A stretch of DNA of 64,000 bases from Arthrobacter sp. ISL-95 (GCF_018613695.1 NZ_JAGGPR010000005.1:493571-557570), one strand, 5' to 3'; counted from the stretch's first letter, positions 48,227 to 55,919 are shown. The notes: generated by a model not told the origin, from the sequence alone. Translations and numbers: made by a program.

Positions 48227-48841
48227 ATGATGCACGGCTCTGCGATCTGGCCGGTAACGCTGGAAAGCGGAGACTTGCTGCTTCGGCCCATCCGATACCG
48301 TGACAAGCGGAAATGGTCCGAAGTCCGTTCGCGGAACAGCGAGTGGCTGACGCCTTGGGAGGCGTCCAACCCGGCTCCGGGTGGACGCCTGCCCAGCTAC
48401 CGCCAAATGGTGGGCTCCTTAAATGAGCAGGCCCGCCAGTCAACTGCTTTGCCGTTTCTCATAGTTGAGAGAACCGCCGGCTTCCGCGAACCGCAGATCG
48501 TCGGCCAGTTGACGGTCTCGTCCATCGTGTGGGGGTCGGCCATGATGGCCACCCTTGGCTATTGGGTTGATAAAGACCGTGCCGGGCGCGGCATTGCTCC
48601 AACGGCGGTTGCAATGGCAACCGACCACTGCTTCCGGGTGCTGGGTTTGCACCGTATGGAAATCAACATCCGTCCGGAGAACTCTCCGAGTTTGAGGGTT
48701 GTGGAGAAGCTTGGCTTCCGTGATGAGGGTTATCGGGAACGGTACCTGCACATCAATGGCGAATGGGCTGACCACCGCTCCTTTGCCTTGACGGCCGAGG
48801 AAGTGCCGGAGGGACTCCTGCGCCGGTGGCTCAGAGGATAA
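48227..48841 (+). CDS. GNAT family acetyltransferase (RimJ/RimL-like)
   Basis: A 204-residue acetyltransferase. VTLESGDLLLRPIRYRDKRK opens a RimJ-type domain, followed by GYWVDKDRAGRGIAPTAVAM (acetyl-CoA loop) and RMEINIRPENSPSLRVVEKLGF, the strongest family signature. YRERYLHINGEWADH at the end matches RimJ/RimL. Likely cotranscribed with galU, 9 bases apart. Protein target unknown; acetylation of ribosomal proteins is only one option. Confidence 0.9.
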   Translation: MMHGSAIWPVTLESGDLLLRPIRYRDKRKWSEVRSRNSEWLTPWEASNPAPGGRLPSYRQMVGSLNEQARQSTALPFLIVERTAGFREPQIVGQLTVSSIVWGSAMMATLGYWVDKDRAGRGIAPTAVAMATDHCFRVLGLHRMEINIRPENSPSLRVVEKLGFRDEGYRERYLHINGEWADHRSFALTAEEVPEGLLRRWLRG

Positions 48842-48940
48842 ACGGGCAGGTCATCGGCCTTTTCGCTCATATCTCCAGTCATTTGCGGACTCGCCCACGA
48901 CACACCGGCCGCAATGCCGCCGCACCCGGCAATTTGCTTC

Positions 48941-48946
48941 TACGGT
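48941..48946 (+). promoter_or_regulatory. -10 box of the leaderless 307-residue membrane protein gene
   Basis: TACGGT is followed by 7 bases and GTG 48954. Confidence 0.45.
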
Positions 48947-48953
48947 TTTGAAT

Positions 48954-49877
48954 GTGGACTTCCCTCTCAGCAGCTCAGTGATACTCGTGGTCACTGTCGC
49001 GCTGTGGATGGTCTGGGTGGCGCCCTATGTTCTGCGGAACAGGCGTCAACAAGTCCAAACGGCCGCTGTTCCAGCAGAGGCTTTTGATGACGAACCAGAC
49101 GAAACGCAGGCAGGGGTGGTACTGACTTTGGCACCTCAGCAGGAGAAACCAATGGAGACCATGCACAGCAAAGCACCGGCGTCGCCCCAGGACTCCCCAG
49201 CGGCGGAGCCCTTGCTTCGGAAGGCACCCCCTACGCCGTTCACTATCCGTTACGCCCGGCTCACGCTGGCTTTGGCGGGCCTTGCCTTGTTGGTCACGGC
49301 CGCGGTCTCCGGGATTCTAAGATTTCTCGGAATCGGGTCAGTGTGGTTGCCGCTGGTGTCATTTATTGGCGCGGTGCTCGCCGTCGTGACCTTGCGGAAG
49401 CTCGCCCTTCGGGACCTCCGTGAACGACGGGAACGCCGTGCGGCTCAGGCCTCTCCCATTCCCACGCCTGCGCGTTATTTGCCCAAGGAGCCGGTGGCCG
49501 AATCGAAGGAAACCACGGTTTTCGACGCTGAAGCCACTAGCCGTGAAGCTGCGCGGTTGTCTGCCGTGGAATTGCGGGAGGCAGCGCTTGCTGTTGCTGT
49601 TGCCGCGGGAGATAAATCCGCTCAGGTGGCCAACGACTCCAAGGGTGCCAGCTGGCAGCCTGTGGAGGTTCCCAAGCCTACTTACGTAGCTGCTGCCAAG
49701 GCGCCGCGTCCAGCTCCTGAGCCCTTGGATTTGCCCGAGGCCCCAAAGCCCGTTGGCAAGCCTGTGCTGAAACAAAACGTTGAGCAGGTTGAGGCGGCAG
49801 CCGCCATAGTGGCAGCCGCAAAGGGCCACAGCGCCCTAAGCAATTTGGACGATGTCCTGCAACGTCGCCGCGCCTAA
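48954..49877 (+). CDS. hypothetical membrane protein with long Ala-rich tail
   Basis: A 307-residue protein. One TM helix at the N-terminus (SSVILVVTVALWMVWVAPYV) is followed by a charged linker of about 70 residues. Two close TM helices follow (LTLALAGLALLVTAAVSGIL and SVWLPLVSFIGAVLAVVTL). A 150-residue Ala/Glu/Pro-rich tail comes next, probably partly coiled, ending SALSNLDDVLQRRRA. I do not recognise the family. GTG 48954 fits the -10 box; TTG 48948 is upstream. It is 6 bases from the NmrA-like gene and probably cotranscribed. Confidence 0.8.
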   Translation: MDFPLSSSVILVVTVALWMVWVAPYVLRNRRQQVQTAAVPAEAFDDEPDETQAGVVLTLAPQQEKPMETMHSKAPASPQDSPAAEPLLRKAPPTPFTIRYARLTLALAGLALLVTAAVSGILRFLGIGSVWLPLVSFIGAVLAVVTLRKLALRDLRERRERRAAQASPIPTPARYLPKEPVAESKETTVFDAEATSREAARLSAVELREAALAVAVAAGDKSAQVANDSKGASWQPVEVPKPTYVAAAKAPRPAPEPLDLPEAPKPVGKPVLKQNVEQVEAAAAIVAAAKGHSALSNLDDVLQRRRA

Positions 49878-49883
49878 GAATCT

Positions 49884-50684
49884 ATGACAACGATCTGCGT
49901 TGCCGGTGGCACGGGCCAGGTAGGCCGTGAAGTTGTCCGGCTCGCAGTGGCATCTGGTCACAAGGTTTCGGTCCTAAGCCGCCATGTACCGCCCGTCGGC
50001 TCGAAGAAGCATGACGACGGCGCCACGTACTTTGCGGGCGACGTCACCACCGGAGACGGCTTGTCGGCCGCGGTGGCGGGCGCCGACGTCGTTATTGATT
50101 GCCTTGAGGGGCAGTTTGGTAAAGCCCAAAAGCAGTTCGCCGACGGCGGCGGCAGGCTACTTACCGCCGCGCGCCTGGCCGGTGTTCCCAGAGCCGTGGC
50201 ACTGTCCATCATCAACTGTGACCTGAGCTCGTCGGCGTACTACGCCTCCAAAGCTGCCAAGGAACGGAAGTACGCCGAGTCTTCTTTGCAGACAGTGGTG
50301 GTCCGGGCGACGCAGTTCCACGGCTTGGTTGCCATGGTCTTCGCCGCTGGTGCCAAGGTGCGGCTGGTCCCGACGTTCAGAGGCGTCAGCTTTCAGTCGA
50401 TTTCGCCTGTGGACGTTGCAGCGGCATTGCTTCAAGCAGCTTTGGATGACTTGGAGCCAGACAAACATCGAATGCTGACAATATCGGGGCCGCAGGCCCT
50501 GACCATGAGGCAGATGGCGGAGTCTTGGAAGTCAACCACGGGCGCGCGGGGAAAAATCATTCAGCTGCCTTTTCCCGGGCCGATGGGTGACTTTCTTCGC
50601 GCTGGACTCAACCTGACTGCGGAGCAGCCGTACGGCAAGGAAACGTTCGTGTACTGGTTGGAAAAGCGCGGGGAAAGTTTGTAG
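49884..50684 (+). CDS. NmrA-like / atypical SDR NAD(P)-binding protein
   Basis: A 266-residue Rossmann protein. ICVAGGTGQVGREVVRLAVA is the dinucleotide loop (GxxGxxG), and DVVIDCLEGQFG and AVALSIINCDLSSSAYYASK follow, with Tyr and Lys near the usual SDR positions. The shape is that of NmrA/NAD-dependent epimerase-like redox sensors or quinone-type reductases. Substrate unknown. tRNA-Ala starts 37 bases after its stop. Confidence 0.87.
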   Translation: MTTICVAGGTGQVGREVVRLAVASGHKVSVLSRHVPPVGSKKHDDGATYFAGDVTTGDGLSAAVAGADVVIDCLEGQFGKAQKQFADGGGRLLTAARLAGVPRAVALSIINCDLSSSAYYASKAAKERKYAESSLQTVVVRATQFHGLVAMVFAAGAKVRLVPTFRGVSFQSISPVDVAAALLQAALDDLEPDKHRMLTISGPQALTMRQMAESWKSTTGARGKIIQLPFPGPMGDFLRAGLNLTAEQPYGKETFVYWLEKRGESL

Positions 50685-50721
50685 CCTAGGGACACTGGCC
50701 GGGCAGTTGAAATTCGGTCCA

Positions 50722-50794
50722 GGGGCTATAGCTCAGTTGGTAGAGCGCTTCGTTCGCATCGAAGAGGTCAGGAGTTCGAATCTCCTTAGCTCCA
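50722..50794 (+). tRNA. tRNA-Ala (anticodon CGC)
   Basis: The cloverleaf is complete: acceptor GGGGCTA/TAGCTCC, D-arm GCTC...GAGC, anticodon arm CTTCG-TTCGCAT-CGAAG giving anticodon CGC, T-arm AGGAG-TTCGAAT-CTCCT. The discriminator is A and the CCA end is not encoded. It reads GCG codons. Confidence 0.97.
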
Positions 50795-50809
50795 CAAAGG
50801 TAAATATAG

Positions 50810-50841
50810 ACACTAAGCCCTACAACGGTAGGGCTTAGTGT
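50810..50841 (+). terminator. terminator of the tRNA-Ala gene
   Basis: ACACTAAGCCCTAC (50810-50823) pairs with GTAGGGCTTAGTGT (50828-50841), a perfect 14-bp stem with a 4-base loop, 16 bases after the tRNA. Confidence 0.85.
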
Positions 50842-50909
50842 GTGCCGCACATGAATTGGATGACCGTCGCGGAGAGTCGGGGACAGGCCCGGTATCACTC
50901 ATGCCTAGT

Positions 50910-51068
50910 TCATGACCTGCTCGAGTCTGGCCAGTCCCCTTGCATCAGCCGCATACCAATGAACACCGGCGTGGACGCCCATGCATCAAAGGCAGCCAAG
51001 AAATTCCCGACGCCGACCCCTATCAGGATCGGGACAGCCATGCGCCGTACTGTGGGAGCCTGACTCAT
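50910..51068 (-). CDS. 52-residue hydrophobic peptide coupled to panE
   Basis: A small ORF whose ATG overlaps the panE stop by 4 bases (ATGA), so it would be translated by coupling. MSQAPTVRRMAVPILIGVGV begins a single hydrophobic helix followed by GNFLAAFDAWASTPVFIGMR and a short polar end. It could be a genuine membrane microprotein or the start of a truncated transporter gene. The frame is well placed, but no family is recognised. Confidence 0.45.
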   Translation of the reverse strand: MSQAPTVRRMAVPILIGVGVGNFLAAFDAWASTPVFIGMRLMQGDWPDSSRS

Positions 51069-51988
51069 GAGTCAAGCCTTGCTTCCCGCTCCCGAGCCAG
51101 CTGTGAGCGCAGGATGAACGAATGGGTTGGAGTTGCCACCCCTACTTGTGCAGCCCGGGCAACAATCGCTCCATTTTGATCTGCCAGCTCTGACGGCAAA
51201 CCTGAAGCCAGGTCGCGCTGCATTGATGACGTGGTCAAAGGGTCGAAGACGTTTGCATAGACCGAGAAGACCTCCTCTACGTCTTCGCTAGTGAAGGTCA
51301 CGCCGCAAGCCCGGGCTACTGATGCGACCTCAACGATGCCATCACGGACCATCGAGCGAGTCTCGGGATGCGCGCGGGTCACCCCGACGGGGGCACCTGA
51401 GACGGCACCTACGCCGCCGTAAGAGGCGATAAGGGCGATCTTCTTCCAGAGCGCGCGCTGCACATCCAGGGCAAGAGTCGCCGTCACGGGGCTTGCGTTG
51501 ATGGCATCCACCACCCGCTCCGCGATGCCGGTGTCTGCACCAATCTCATCAACGAGCCCAGCGCTGAGGGTGGCTTCACCACCGATCAGCTCAACGGTCA
51601 GCGGGGCGGTGCGCTTGACTATGACAACGCATGTTGTGGCGATGACCGGAGAGGCAGGGAAGATGCGGCGGGCGACCTCGGGGGCCTCTATACCGTTTTG
51701 CAGTGTGACCAGCGGGGTCCCTTTATTGATCTTGCCCTGAAGATCGAGGAGGGCATCCTCGACCTGCCAGGCTTTTGTGGCAATCAGTACAACGTCGACG
51801 TCCTGCGGGTCTGCCTCAGAAACGACGCTTACCCCGGATATGGTTTCCGTTCGACCTGCTTTGAACAGATGCAGCTTGGTGTCCTGGGTGGATGCCCGGG
51901 CTTTCAGTACTACGCTGTGGCCGGCCTGTGCCAGGCGTGCTGAGAAGTACAAACCCATGGCTCCGGCGCCATAAACGAGGATGTTCAC
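51065..51988 (-). CDS. 2-dehydropantoate 2-reductase family protein (ketopantoate reductase)
   Basis: NADPH-dependent reduction of 2-dehydropantoate to pantoate in pantothenate synthesis is the family reaction. The 307-residue protein has the N-terminal loop ILVYGAGAMGLYFSARLAQA, then VVLIATKAWQVEDALLDLQ, and the conserved LVTLQNGIEAPE. The catalytic Lys is in RALWKKIALIASYGGVGA. Ketopantoate reductase paralogues are common, and an isolated one in an accessory region may use another 2-keto acid; hence no symbol is given. ATG 51988. Confidence 0.88.
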   Translation of the reverse strand: MNILVYGAGAMGLYFSARLAQAGHSVVLKARASTQDTKLHLFKAGRTETISGVSVVSEADPQDVDVVLIATKAWQVEDALLDLQGKINKGTPLVTLQNGIEAPEVARRIFPASPVIATTCVVIVKRTAPLTVELIGGEATLSAGLVDEIGADTGIAERVVDAINASPVTATLALDVQRALWKKIALIASYGGVGAVSGAPVGVTRAHPETRSMVRDGIVEVASVARACGVTFTSEDVEEVFSVYANVFDPLTTSSMQRDLASGLPSELADQNGAIVARAAQVGVATPTHSFILRSQLAREREARLDS

Positions 51989-52439
51989 AGTCTCAAACTC
52001 TCACGGTGGTTGGAATGGATTTCAGTAGATCCAGCCTCAGCTTGTCATCATTGCTGGCGCCGAAGGGGGCGCGTTGTCCGCCTTCCCCGATGGTTTCGTC
52101 TGAGATGGATTTGATTGAGAAGCCTTGGTATCCAGGTTGATGTTTGCTCGGAAACTGGAGCATGGGTCGCCTATCGTTTGAACGAGAAAGGACGTGGCCT
52201 CGACAGAAAACAGGCTACTTCGAAGCCACGCCGATGCTTGCATAGCACTTGCAGCTAATCAAGCCGGACGATCGGTTTTCCACCTGCGCTCCTGAGTACC
52301 TGCGGTTTGCTCCTCGTCACAATCGGTTGGCAGCGCTCGACGCGTTGACCCGGGGGACAGGCCGCCATTCGCTCCAGAAGCCGCTGCCTGAAAACGCCCT
52401 ATACGGAGAAAGTTCTTCCGGCTGCTTCGAGGCGCGGAG
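51989..52439. other. intergenic stretch without a recognisable gene
   Basis: About 450 bases between the panE-like start and the 52-residue membrane peptide gene. Open frames exist on both strands but show no family features, no ribosome sites and poor actinobacterial codon bias. It may be an eroded gene or spacer. Confidence 0.4.
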
Positions 52440-52598
52440 TCAGCTGTCCCCGGCCTGTGCAGCCCTCTTCAACTCGGCGATCCTCAGCCGCAAGAAGATG
52501 ATCGACAAGACCAAGGCGTACACAGCCAGGACGGCCACGGCGATCACGAAGAAGGCGTATAGGATCCCTATGATTCCGAAGGCTGGACTTAAATTCAT
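52440..52598 (-). CDS. 52-residue single-helix membrane peptide
   Basis: Small protein beginning MNLSPAFGIIGILYAFFVIA, one long TM region of about 35 hydrophobic residues, then a basic helix RLRIAELKRAAQAGDS. ATG 52598 is preceded by GGGGG with 5-base spacing. It lies downstream of the secreted-protein gene on the same strand and may belong to the SipW-linked cassette, although a 197-base gap separates them. Confidence 0.55.
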   Translation of the reverse strand: MNLSPAFGIIGILYAFFVIAVAVLAVYALVLSIIFLRLRIAELKRAAQAGDS

Positions 52599-52795
52599 TG
52601 CTACCCCCAATAGTGGTTGAGCCTCAATGCGATGCAAACCACCGGCGGTGCCCGGCTCAAGCGTGTTGTCAGAGTCCCTGCGGGCTTGGCGGAGCCTTTA
52701 CTTTGCGCCTCGGGGATCGCCATAGGTCTGACGCCACTGCGAGGACCATGGCCAATGCGACGGACTATACCCTTTGCCCAAAACCACCGCTGTCG

Positions 52796-53263
52796 CTAGG
52801 GGCAATTCAGGGTGCCGGTGAGAGGTGGCCCGGTCCAGGAGTTCGTGGAGTTGGGGACTTTGTAGTAGCCGCGGATCTGGTAGGTCCAGGCGCCGGACAG
52901 GTTGCTCACATTTTGGACGCCGGAGCTGTAGGACTTTCCCGCGGTTTTACTCAGGTCGCCGGTGAATTGCACGACGCCGTCGGGGTCGATGATTTTCAGC
53001 TCGTGGTAGTTGGCATAGGCGACAGCAGTGAAAGCACCAACGCTGATTTTGGCTTGGCCGAACCAGAGAAAGGAATCACAGCTCTTCGTCACGGCGACGG
53101 TGTTGGCTGCTGGTGCGGGGATACGGGCGGCGGTGATGGCCATGGCGCCTGTCTCGGTGTCATTGAACCTGGCGTACGCGGGTGAGATCTGGACACCCAT
53201 CAGCAGGAGTACGGCGGCGAGGATGATGGCCGGTACCTGCCAGATGATGCCCTTGCCCTGCAT
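52796..53263 (-). CDS. small secreted protein of the SipW-linked cassette
   Basis: A 155-residue protein. Residues 1-33 form a signal peptide whose end reads GVQISPAYARFNDTETGAMA, similar to the SipW-dependent signals that end in a Phe-x-Asp/Ser motif. The mature part has two cysteines, SCDSFLWFG and a C-terminal LNCP, probably disulphide-bonded, and beta-rich sequence such as YHELKIIDPDGVVQF. Possible fibre minor subunit. ATG 53263 is used; the frame is open to 53314. Its promoter shares a striking architecture with that of the SipW gene. Confidence 0.7.
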   Translation of the reverse strand: MQGKGIIWQVPAIILAAVLLLMGVQISPAYARFNDTETGAMAITAARIPAPAANTVAVTKSCDSFLWFGQAKISVGAFTAVAYANYHELKIIDPDGVVQFTGDLSKTAGKSYSSGVQNVSNLSGAWTYQIRGYYKVPNSTNSWTGPPLTGTLNCP

Positions 53264-53303
53264 GTGCGTTGTTCCCGTTCCCGTAGCGTGGTGTTCTTCT
53301 CCA

Positions 53304-53358
53304 AGTCTGCCCAACCGTTCTCAGGAATCACCTCGGTGAACACTCAAGGACTGCTCAA
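53304..53358 (-). promoter_or_regulatory. direct-repeat promoter of the secreted-protein gene
   Basis: On the minus strand TTGAG (53358-53354), 6 bases, TTGAG (53347-53343), 18 bases, CTGAG (53324-53320), 10 bases, CAGACT (53309-53304). The first pair has 11-bp phasing. The same order and distances occur before the SipW gene. Confidence 0.6.
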
Positions 53359-53765
53359 GAACGGTAGTACCGGTCACCGCGGGTCAGGCTGGTGTGGGCT
53401 GCGTTGATGAGTTCGGCCCGTGACGCCACGCAGCGGTCCGTTGTTTGCTGCAGGGCCGGGAGTGCTTGGGTGGCGTCGTCGAAGTGGTCTTCTCGGATCA
53501 TTGATTCGATAGCCCGGCATTGGTGCTCTGTTTCCAAGGCGCCCACCATGGCGGAGCTGATCTTCAGGCTGAGCACAGCGGTGGTCGTCTCTTCCGCGTC
53601 ATGATCATCTACGGCGTGGACGATCCGTTCCACCCTTTGAGGGAGCATGGCGAGGTACTTGGTGAGGAACCGCAGTGCCGGTTTCGGGTTCCCGAGCTCG
53701 TCGGCAAGGGATTGGATTCGGCGTAAGTCCCAGTCGCCTGCGGCGGGGTTACGCGGCGGTTTCAT
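53355..53765 (-). CDS. Hpt-like protein without the phospho-accepting histidine
   Basis: A 136-residue, fully helical protein. The segment AVLSLKISSAMVGALE (residues 63-78) aligns with the histidine-phosphotransfer motif A-H-x-L-K-G-S-S-x-x-x-G-A, but His is replaced by Leu 65 and Gly by Ile 69. Lys 68 and the two Ser are kept. It therefore cannot relay phosphate in the standard way and may be a binding or regulatory module. It overlaps the 3' end of the SipW gene by 17 bases in another frame, so the two are cotranscribed. Confidence 0.7.
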   Translation of the reverse strand: MKPPRNPAAGDWDLRRIQSLADELGNPKPALRFLTKYLAMLPQRVERIVHAVDDHDAEETTTAVLSLKISSAMVGALETEHQCRAIESMIREDHFDDATQALPALQQTTDRCVASRAELINAAHTSLTRGDRYYRS

Positions 53766-54453
53766 CCCCGGCTCCCGCGGTGTCTTCCGGCGTGGTCTTG
53801 TTGGGGTTTTTGGTCCAGATGGAGGCGAGCATTCCGATGACCAGGATGGCGGGTGCGCCGTACATGAGGGTGTTCATGACGATGGGTTCGCGGAGGGTGC
53901 GGATGGCGTTGCCCACGTGCGGGATGGTGGCGATCTGCTTGTCCACGGTTTTGCCTTGGAGGGTGGCGATCCAAGGGTCGATGCCGTTGTTGGCGTCGCC
54001 TTTGGTTTGGACGGCGATGCCGCCGTCGGCGGTGGTGGTGATTTCGGTGATGCGGTGGGTTTCCACCCGCTGGTCTTCGACCGGGATGTGGTAGGTGATG
54101 ATGTCGCCTACCTTGACGTCGGTGATGGGGGTGGGGACGGTCACGACGACGTCACCGGGGTTGATCAGGGGCGCCATGGATCCGGTGAGCATGGTGGAGG
54201 TCTGGTAGCCGAGGATGCGGGGACCGATCGCCAGGAGCAGGAACACCACGGCGGCCAGGACCAGCATGCCCACGCCGATGCCCTTGACCACTTTGCCGGC
54301 AACCCGGCGGAAGGCGCCCGGTTGTGTGCCGGTTGCCGTTGCGGTGGCCGCTTCGGGCTGCTTCACGACGGCGGTCTCGGTCGCCTGAGCGGATTTTACG
54401 GTGGAACGCCGGCCGTGGACTGCGGGAGTGGTGATGGTGCTCAGTGCGCTCAT
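53749..54453 (-). CDS. sipW: SipW-type signal peptidase I
   Basis: Membrane serine peptidase of 234 residues, of the archaeal/ER-like branch. Catalytic Ser 92 is in MLTGSMAPLINPGDVV, and the usual Lys is replaced by His 133 in RVETHRITEI, the mark of the SipW type. TKGDANNGID is the third conserved box. Two TM segments flank the catalytic domain (residues about 58-80 and 192-212), and a 45-residue Thr/Ala-rich N-terminal region precedes them. It should release the TasA-like and the second secreted protein. ATG 54453 is favoured by AAAGGA; TTG 54471 is upstream. Confidence 0.92.
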   Translation of the reverse strand: MSALSTITTPAVHGRRSTVKSAQATETAVVKQPEAATATATGTQPGAFRRVAGKVVKGIGVGMLVLAAVVFLLLAIGPRILGYQTSTMLTGSMAPLINPGDVVVTVPTPITDVKVGDIITYHIPVEDQRVETHRITEITTTADGGIAVQTKGDANNGIDPWIATLQGKTVDKQIATIPHVGNAIRTLREPIVMNTLMYGAPAILVIGMLASIWTKNPNKTTPEDTAGAGDETAA

Positions 54454-54488
54454 TCCCGGCGTTCCTTTCAAGTGTTCGTTGTGACTTC

Positions 54489-54543
54489 AGTCTGTCCGGC
54501 CCGGCTCAAGGCAGAGTGTGGGATGGCCTCAAGACTTGCTCAG
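54489..54543 (-). promoter_or_regulatory. direct-repeat promoter of the SipW gene
   Basis: On the minus strand CTGAG (54543-54539), 6 bases, TTGAG (54532-54528), 18 bases, TTGAG (54509-54505), 10 bases, CAGACT (54494-54489). Every spacing equals that of the promoter at 53304-53358. Confidence 0.65.
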
Positions 54544-54627
54544 GAAATGGCCGAGGACCGGCCTGAAGGGCAAACAGGCCGGCCCCCGGGGCCTATCGGT
54601 GAACCCCTCACGGGTTTCGGATGGTGC

Positions 54628-55236
54628 TTACTTGGTGGTTTCGGTGCGTTGGGTGCCGGTGAAGGAGAACCCTACGGTGGAGGTGGCGCCTTGGAAGTCA
54701 TTGTTCGCGGCGGCCGGCAACGCTGTGGTGATTTTGAGGTTGTCGGTTTTGGCCGAGGTGAGGGAGGCCAGGTTGCTCAGGGCCTTGTTCGCTGCGATCA
54801 CGGGGCCGGAGGCCAAGACCGTGGTCTTGGTGCCGGTGCAGCTGTAGGGTGCGGTGGCACCGGTCCAGGCCACGGAGCAGTTCTCGATGGTCAGCTGCAG
54901 ACCGTTCGTCACGTCCGTGGTGAGCAGCGATCCGGTGGCGCCGGCGGAGGCGGTGAGGGTGACGTTGTTCAGGTCCGAGTTGCCGGTGTTGGCCAGGGTG
55001 ATGAGTTTTTCGACTTTGTCGCCGGGCAGCAAGCCAGCTACCGGGACGTTGAGGGTGTTGGCCGGTCCGGGGGCGCCCAGGGCGATGGTGACGGTGCCTG
55101 CGGTGACGGCCTGAGAGGCTGAGGTGGAGGAAGTGAACGCGCCGTAGGTGCCCATGCCGGCGACGGCGGCTGCGGTACCGACCAGTGCGACGGAAGCGAG
55201 GATCTTGCCGGAGGCGGTTTTGAGGCTGATGGCCAT
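54628..55236 (-). CDS. TasA/camelysin-like secreted protein (SipW substrate)
   Basis: A 202-residue exported protein. The signal peptide KILASVALVGTAAAVAGMG is followed by TYGAFTSSTSAS, matching the SipW-dependent cleavage region (G-T-x-A-x-F-T). The mature part is beta-rich, starting AVTAGTVTIALGAPGP, with LLPGDKVEKLITLANTGNSD typical of the CalY/TasA fold, and contains two Cys (ENCSVAW, YSCTG). TasA proteins form extracellular fibres in Bacillus; here a surface or fibre protein is likely. ATG 55236 has AAAGGA 10 bases upstream; the frame extends to 55329. Confidence 0.85.
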   Translation of the reverse strand: MAISLKTASGKILASVALVGTAAAVAGMGTYGAFTSSTSASQAVTAGTVTIALGAPGPANTLNVPVAGLLPGDKVEKLITLANTGNSDLNNVTLTASAGATGSLLTTDVTNGLQLTIENCSVAWTGATAPYSCTGTKTTVLASGPVIAANKALSNLASLTSAKTDNLKITTALPAAANNDFQGATSTVGFSFTGTQRTETTK

Positions 55237-55353
55237 CTGAGTATGGTCCTTTCGGGAGGCCACCGCGGGTCCGGCCGGCCGTTCATTTTTCCAGCCTCTC
55301 TGGCTGACAAGAACTACTGTGCCGGGCACGGATCAAGAACAAATCCTGTGTTC

Positions 55354-55381
55354 AGTCAACAGTCGCTCAGGAAAGCCTCAA
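55354..55381 (-). promoter_or_regulatory. direct-repeat site and -35 box before the TasA-like gene
   Basis: On the minus strand TTGAG (55381-55377), 6 bases, CTGAG (55370-55366), again 11-bp phasing. Six bases further lies TTGACT (55359-55354), a good -35 hexamer. An activator bound to the repeat would touch RNA polymerase directly. Confidence 0.6.
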
Positions 55382-55442
55382 GACTCCCGCACCGGCAAAA
55401 TCCCGGTTTTGGCTCTCCTCAAAGCTTGCGGAAAGTGCTCTC

Positions 55443-55919
55443 ATGGGAACAACGGTAGGCAAGGATTTGCATCTGGGAGCGGCCGTGAGCAGTCATAGTG
55501 GACCACTGACATCAGCCCGGAGTTCGATGCGCTCAAACCTGCTGATCCTCGCCGTGTTCACGGCTGCGCTTGGCTGGTGTATCGCGGTCCTTGGAATCGT
55601 GAACAGCCCAGCTGGTGCGATCTTCTTGACCGTCCCAGCGCTAGTGGCCACCGGAGTTGTGGTCGCAGGGAAGGCACGTCGACGCACGCACACCCGCCAC
55701 CTTGGCACGCCGACTTTGAACGGAAGAACCACTCTGAGAGCGCAGAGCAAGTCCGTGCTGATCCTCATGAGCTTCACCGCGGTACTTTGCTGGTGGATCG
55801 CGTTTGTGGGCGTCAGTACGGGAGCCGGCGCGTTCCTCCTGTGGCTTCCTGTCTTGGTGACGGCCGGAACAGGCGCTATGTGGGTCTACATCAAACCTTG
55901 GAAGGTTACCCGTAGCTGA
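55443..55919 (+). CDS. four-helix membrane protein built from two copies of one unit
   Basis: A 158-residue protein with four TM helices. The halves resemble each other: residues about 32-70 (LLILAVFTAALGWCIAVLGI and AIFLTVPALVATGV) and about 106-144 (VLILMSFTAVLCWWIAFVGV and FLLWLPVLVTAGTG). It arose by internal duplication. A basic stretch with RRRTHTRH joins the halves. Family not recognised. It is divergent from the TasA-like gene. ATG 55443 is used; ATG 55527 just before the first helix is an alternative. Confidence 0.6.
   Translation: MGTTVGKDLHLGAAVSSHSGPLTSARSSMRSNLLILAVFTAALGWCIAVLGIVNSPAGAIFLTVPALVATGVVVAGKARRRTHTRHLGTPTLNGRTTLRAQSKSVLILMSFTAVLCWWIAFVGVSTGAGAFLLWLPVLVTAGTGAMWVYIKPWKVTRS

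Noticed and set aside
50686..50898. 70-codon frame antisense to tRNA-Ala
   Set aside because: This is the familiar false ORF (with KEIRTPDL) produced by a tRNA on the other strand.
52249..52620. 123-codon plus-strand frame overlapping the 52-residue membrane peptide
   Set aside because: No domain, low-complexity basic C-terminal half, and it is antisense to the better-supported hydrophobic ORF with a ribosome site.
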